Program-made: the position numbers and the translations under genes | Assembly: GCA_001898935.1 (NCBI GenBank) | Contig: MKVT01000009.1 | Location: forward strand, 1-64,000 | DNA from: Paludibacter sp. 47-17 | GTDB taxonomy: Bacteria > Bacteroidota > Bacteroidia > Bacteroidales > Paludibacteraceae | Length of the DNA stretch: 64,000 nucleotides | Direction: 5' to 3' | In this document: positions 62,275-64,000 of the stretch, piece after piece | Numbering within the stretch: the stretch's first letter is position 1 | Layout: the number at the start of each line of letters is the position of its first letter | The notes under the pieces: generated by a model | The model's input: the letters and a program-made list of their open reading frames with translations, nothing else | Database searches by the model: none | What the model was told of the DNA's origin: nothing

Positions 62275-62670
62275 GCCGGCCTGTATTGAAAATCGTCGTA
62301 CCTGCCTGTTCCGGAGCAGCCTCCGAATGGGGCAGGATTGTCCCGGGAGATCCGGGCTATCCCCTTCGGCTCTCCCCGCCATCACTTACTATTCACCGGC
62401 CCGATGCCTCAGGCAACCGAGTAGTTGCGGGCAATCCGGCGACGGCTATACAATCAGGAACTTCACACCGACCGGCGAAACGAAAAAAACCTAAAAAACA
62501 GCGTATTTCATCCCGAATGATTATCTTTGCAGTTGCATTTTGTCACGCAAAGGAGCTCCCGAAACGGGAGACGGAGGGTCGTATCCCCTGGAAAAAGACG
62601 GAACAAACAACATAAAACCGGGTGGATTCGCGACCGGCAACAGGTGCAAAACGTACAAAAATAAGAAACA
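62275..62670. other. Structured spacer and leader between adk and obgE
   Basis: No gene was found in these 396 bases. Nested stems lie at 62301-62336 (CCTGCC with GGCAGG, inner CGGAG with CTCCG) and at 62342-62356 (CCCGG with CCGGG); they may end the adk transcript, although no T run follows. The -7 element TATCTTTG is at 62522-62529. The leader before obgE is about 140 bases and contains a perfect stem CTCCCG-AAA-CGGGAG at 62556-62570. Confidence 0.6.
62522..62529 (+). promoter_or_regulatory. -7 element for obgE
   Basis: TATCTTTG, matching TAnnTTTG, lies about 140 bases upstream of the obgE ATG. Confidence 0.6.
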
Positions 62671-63804
62671 ATGTCCAATTTTGTAGATTACGTAAAAATA
62701 TATTGCCGTTCCGGGAAGGGAGGGGCCGGATCGATGCACTTTCATCGCGAGAAATTCATTGCCAAGGGCGGCCCCGACGGTGGCGACGGCGGTCGCGGAG
62801 GGCATATCATCCTTCGCGGGAATAAAAACTACTGGACCTTGATCCACCTGAAGTATGCGCGGCACGTGCACGCGGGCGACGGCGGACAAGGGAGCGGCAG
62901 TCGGAGCTACGGGAAAGACGGCGAGGATCGCATTATCGATGTACCCTGCGGCACAGTAGCTTACGACGGAGAAACCGGCGAATTTCTGTGCGACATTACC
63001 GAGGACGGTCAGGAGGTGGTACTGCTGAAAGGCGGTCGTGGCGGGCTGGGCAACTGGCATTTCCGCACAGCTACGAACCAGACTCCGCGTTATGCCCAGC
63101 CGGGTGAGCCGCGGGTGGAAACCACCGTCATCTTACAATTAAAAGTATTGGCCGACGTGGGGTTGGTAGGTTTCCCGAATGCCGGAAAATCGACCCTGCT
63201 GTCGGTAGTATCGGCTGCCAAGCCCGAGATTGCCGATTACGCGTTCACCACCCTCACTCCTAACCTGGGCATCGTGGCCCACCGCAACAACAGTTCGTTT
63301 GTGATGGCCGACATTCCCGGGATTATCGAGGGCGCCAGCGAAGGTAAAGGTCTGGGATTACGTTTTTTACGTCATATCGAACGCAACTCGGTACTGTTGT
63401 TTATGATTCCGGCCGATTCGAACGACATCCGCAGGGATTACGAAATCCTGCTGCATGAGCTGGCCACCTATAATCCGGAACTGATGAGTAAACAACGTGT
63501 GCTGGCCATCACCAAATGCGACATGCTCGACGAGGAGCTGATGGAGCAGATGAAAGCCGAATTGCCCGAGGGCATCAGGGCAGTGATGATTTCGTCGGTT
63601 TCGGGCCTGGGACTTCAGGAATTGAAGGATGTGCTATGGGAAGAACTCAACAAGGAAGTTGTTCACCTGCAAGAAGTCGTACACAAGCCGATGGTGATAC
63701 AAGCGCGCGAGGAAGAAGAGCTCGGGGAAGAGGAGATTGAAGAAGAAGAGGACGAGGAAGAAGACGTGAGCAAGTACAAAGGAATCGGGTGGGATGAACT
63801 TTGA
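62671..63804 (+). CDS. obgE: GTPase Obg
   Basis: The protein has 377 residues. The Obg fold with its glycine-rich loops covers residues 1-158 ([36 protein letters not shown]). The G domain starts at about 160 with G1 GFPNAGKST (167-175), G3 [12 protein letters not shown] and G4 TKCD. The C-terminal tail is very acidic (residues about 345-367), as seen in Bacteroidota homologues. It binds the 50S ribosome and takes part in ribosome maturation and stress response. The promoter and stem-containing leader suggest separate expression from adk. Confidence 0.96.
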   Translation: MSNFVDYVKIYCRSGKGGAGSMHFHREKFIAKGGPDGGDGGRGGHIILRGNKNYWTLIHLKYARHVHAGDGGQGSGSRSYGKDGEDRIIDVPCGTVAYDGETGEFLCDITEDGQEVVLLKGGRGGLGNWHFRTATNQTPRYAQPGEPRVETTVILQLKVLADVGLVGFPNAGKSTLLSVVSAAKPEIADYAFTTLTPNLGIVAHRNNSSFVMADIPGIIEGASEGKGLGLRFLRHIERNSVLLFMIPADSNDIRRDYEILLHELATYNPELMSKQRVLAITKCDMLDEELMEQMKAELPEGIRAVMISSVSGLGLQELKDVLWEELNKEVVHLQEVVHKPMVIQAREEEELGEEEIEEEEDEEEDVSKYKGIGWDEL

Positions 63805-63844
63805 TTGAAGGGTACCGATTTAGGGCGTACAGCCTCATGAGAAC

Positions 63845-63917
63845 GGATTTTTTTCGAAAATCCTACTGGGAACGGATTCGCTTTGCGAATCCTAATCAGG
63901 AATTGCAGAGCAGTTCC
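63845..63917. repeat. 19-nt hairpin array between obgE and dnaG
   Basis: Three modules lie at 63845-63863, 63874-63892 (GGATTCGCTTTGCGAATCC, perfect) and 63899-63917 (GGAATTGCAGAGCAGTTCC, one G-T pair). Modules 2 and 3 face each other over CCTAATCAGG. The last ends in GTAC 14 bases before the dnaG ATG, so a hairpin sits next to the translation start. Confidence 0.92.
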
Positions 63918-63934
63918 GTACAATTAAACGAAGC

Positions 63935-64000
63935 ATGATCGATCAGCAAACCATAGAGCGGATTATCGACACGGCGCGGATACAGGATGTTGTGTCGGAT
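63935..64000 (+). CDS. dnaG: DNA primase, first 22 residues
   Basis: The gene starts at the ATG at 63935 and runs off the window. The 22 residues begin MIDQQTIERIIDTARIQDVV, the typical N-terminus of DnaG primase just before its zinc-binding domain. The zinc cysteines and catalytic part are outside. DnaG makes RNA primers at the replication fork. The call rests on a short but characteristic sequence. Confidence 0.8.
   Translation, partial: MIDQQTIERIIDTARIQDVVSD

Noticed and set aside
62556-62570. Riboswitch in the obgE leader
   Set aside because: Only a single short perfect stem is visible. No known riboswitch core could be recognised, so it is listed only as leader structure.
62521-63060. 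179-residue open frame on the minus strand
   Set aside because: It is antisense to the conserved N-terminal domain of obgE and its promoter; composition matches a shadow.
53448-63917. CRISPR-like arrays
   Set aside because: Modules are only 19 nt, differ in sequence within an array, and are separated by 6-13 bases. There are no cas genes nearby. These are hairpin arrays, not CRISPR.

Overview
The window comes from a member of the Bacteroidota, most likely the order Bacteroidales. The evidence is a SusC/SusD pair with a FecR-type anti-sigma factor and ECF sigma factor, a T9SS-type C-terminal sorting signal, Wzi-type outer membrane proteins, and many copies of the Bacteroidota -7 promoter element TAnnTTTG. 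No rRNA, tRNA or CRISPR array was seen.

Layout. (1) 1-9 kb: the end of a T9SS-secreted protein, two Wzi-like barrels, a Kelch lipoprotein, a DUF1697 protein, a decayed ATP-binding protein and a secreted protein with an EF-hand-like loop. (2) 8.4-32.4 kb, all on the minus strand: a polysaccharide utilization locus (PUL). It has a LacI-type regulator with a perfect operator palindrome, a sodium:solute symporter, an FAD oxidoreductase, ECF sigma and FecR, SusC/SusD, a beta-helix enzyme (GH141-like), GH3, GH29, GH97, an alginate/glucuronan-lyase-like protein, a GH88-SGNH fusion and a DUF4886 esterase-like protein. The set points to a fucosylated, acylated, uronic-acid-rich glycan without sulfate. 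(3) 32.5-35.4 kb: an XRE/DUF2975 pair and a truncated plus an intact nucleotidyltransferase. (4) 35.4-55.1 kb, minus strand: a Wzx/Wzy-dependent exopolysaccharide (EPS) or capsule locus. It contains GT26, TviB/TviC-like UDP-GalNAcA synthesis, glycosyltransferases, Wzy, Wzx, complete MurB- and MurA-like enzymes, two Wzc-type tyrosine kinases flanking Wza, and a WcaJ-type initiating transferase. The 38.5-47.3 kb core is much more AT-rich than its surroundings, which suggests horizontal acquisition. (5) 55.4-64 kb, plus strand: an ECF transporter S component, a phosphoribosyltransferase, a four-helix-bundle protein, DUF362, a polyferredoxin, hpt, adk, obgE and the start of dnaG.

The most striking unexplained structure is a family of 19-nt hairpin modules (GG...CC, usually an 8-bp stem and 3-nt loop) arranged in ordered arrays in most intergenic gaps from 53.4 to 63.9 kb. 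Stem sequences differ between modules while pairing is kept. Spacers between modules are fixed in type (GTAC or AAC on one side, TAAT on the other), arrays often converge on CCTAATTAGG, and two modules form the 3' ends of genes. A second notable feature is a hexanucleotide microsatellite encoding twelve Tyr-Gly repeats at the end of one Wzc kinase. A third is the MurA/MurB pair inside the EPS locus, which suggests a lactyl-ether sugar in the polymer.
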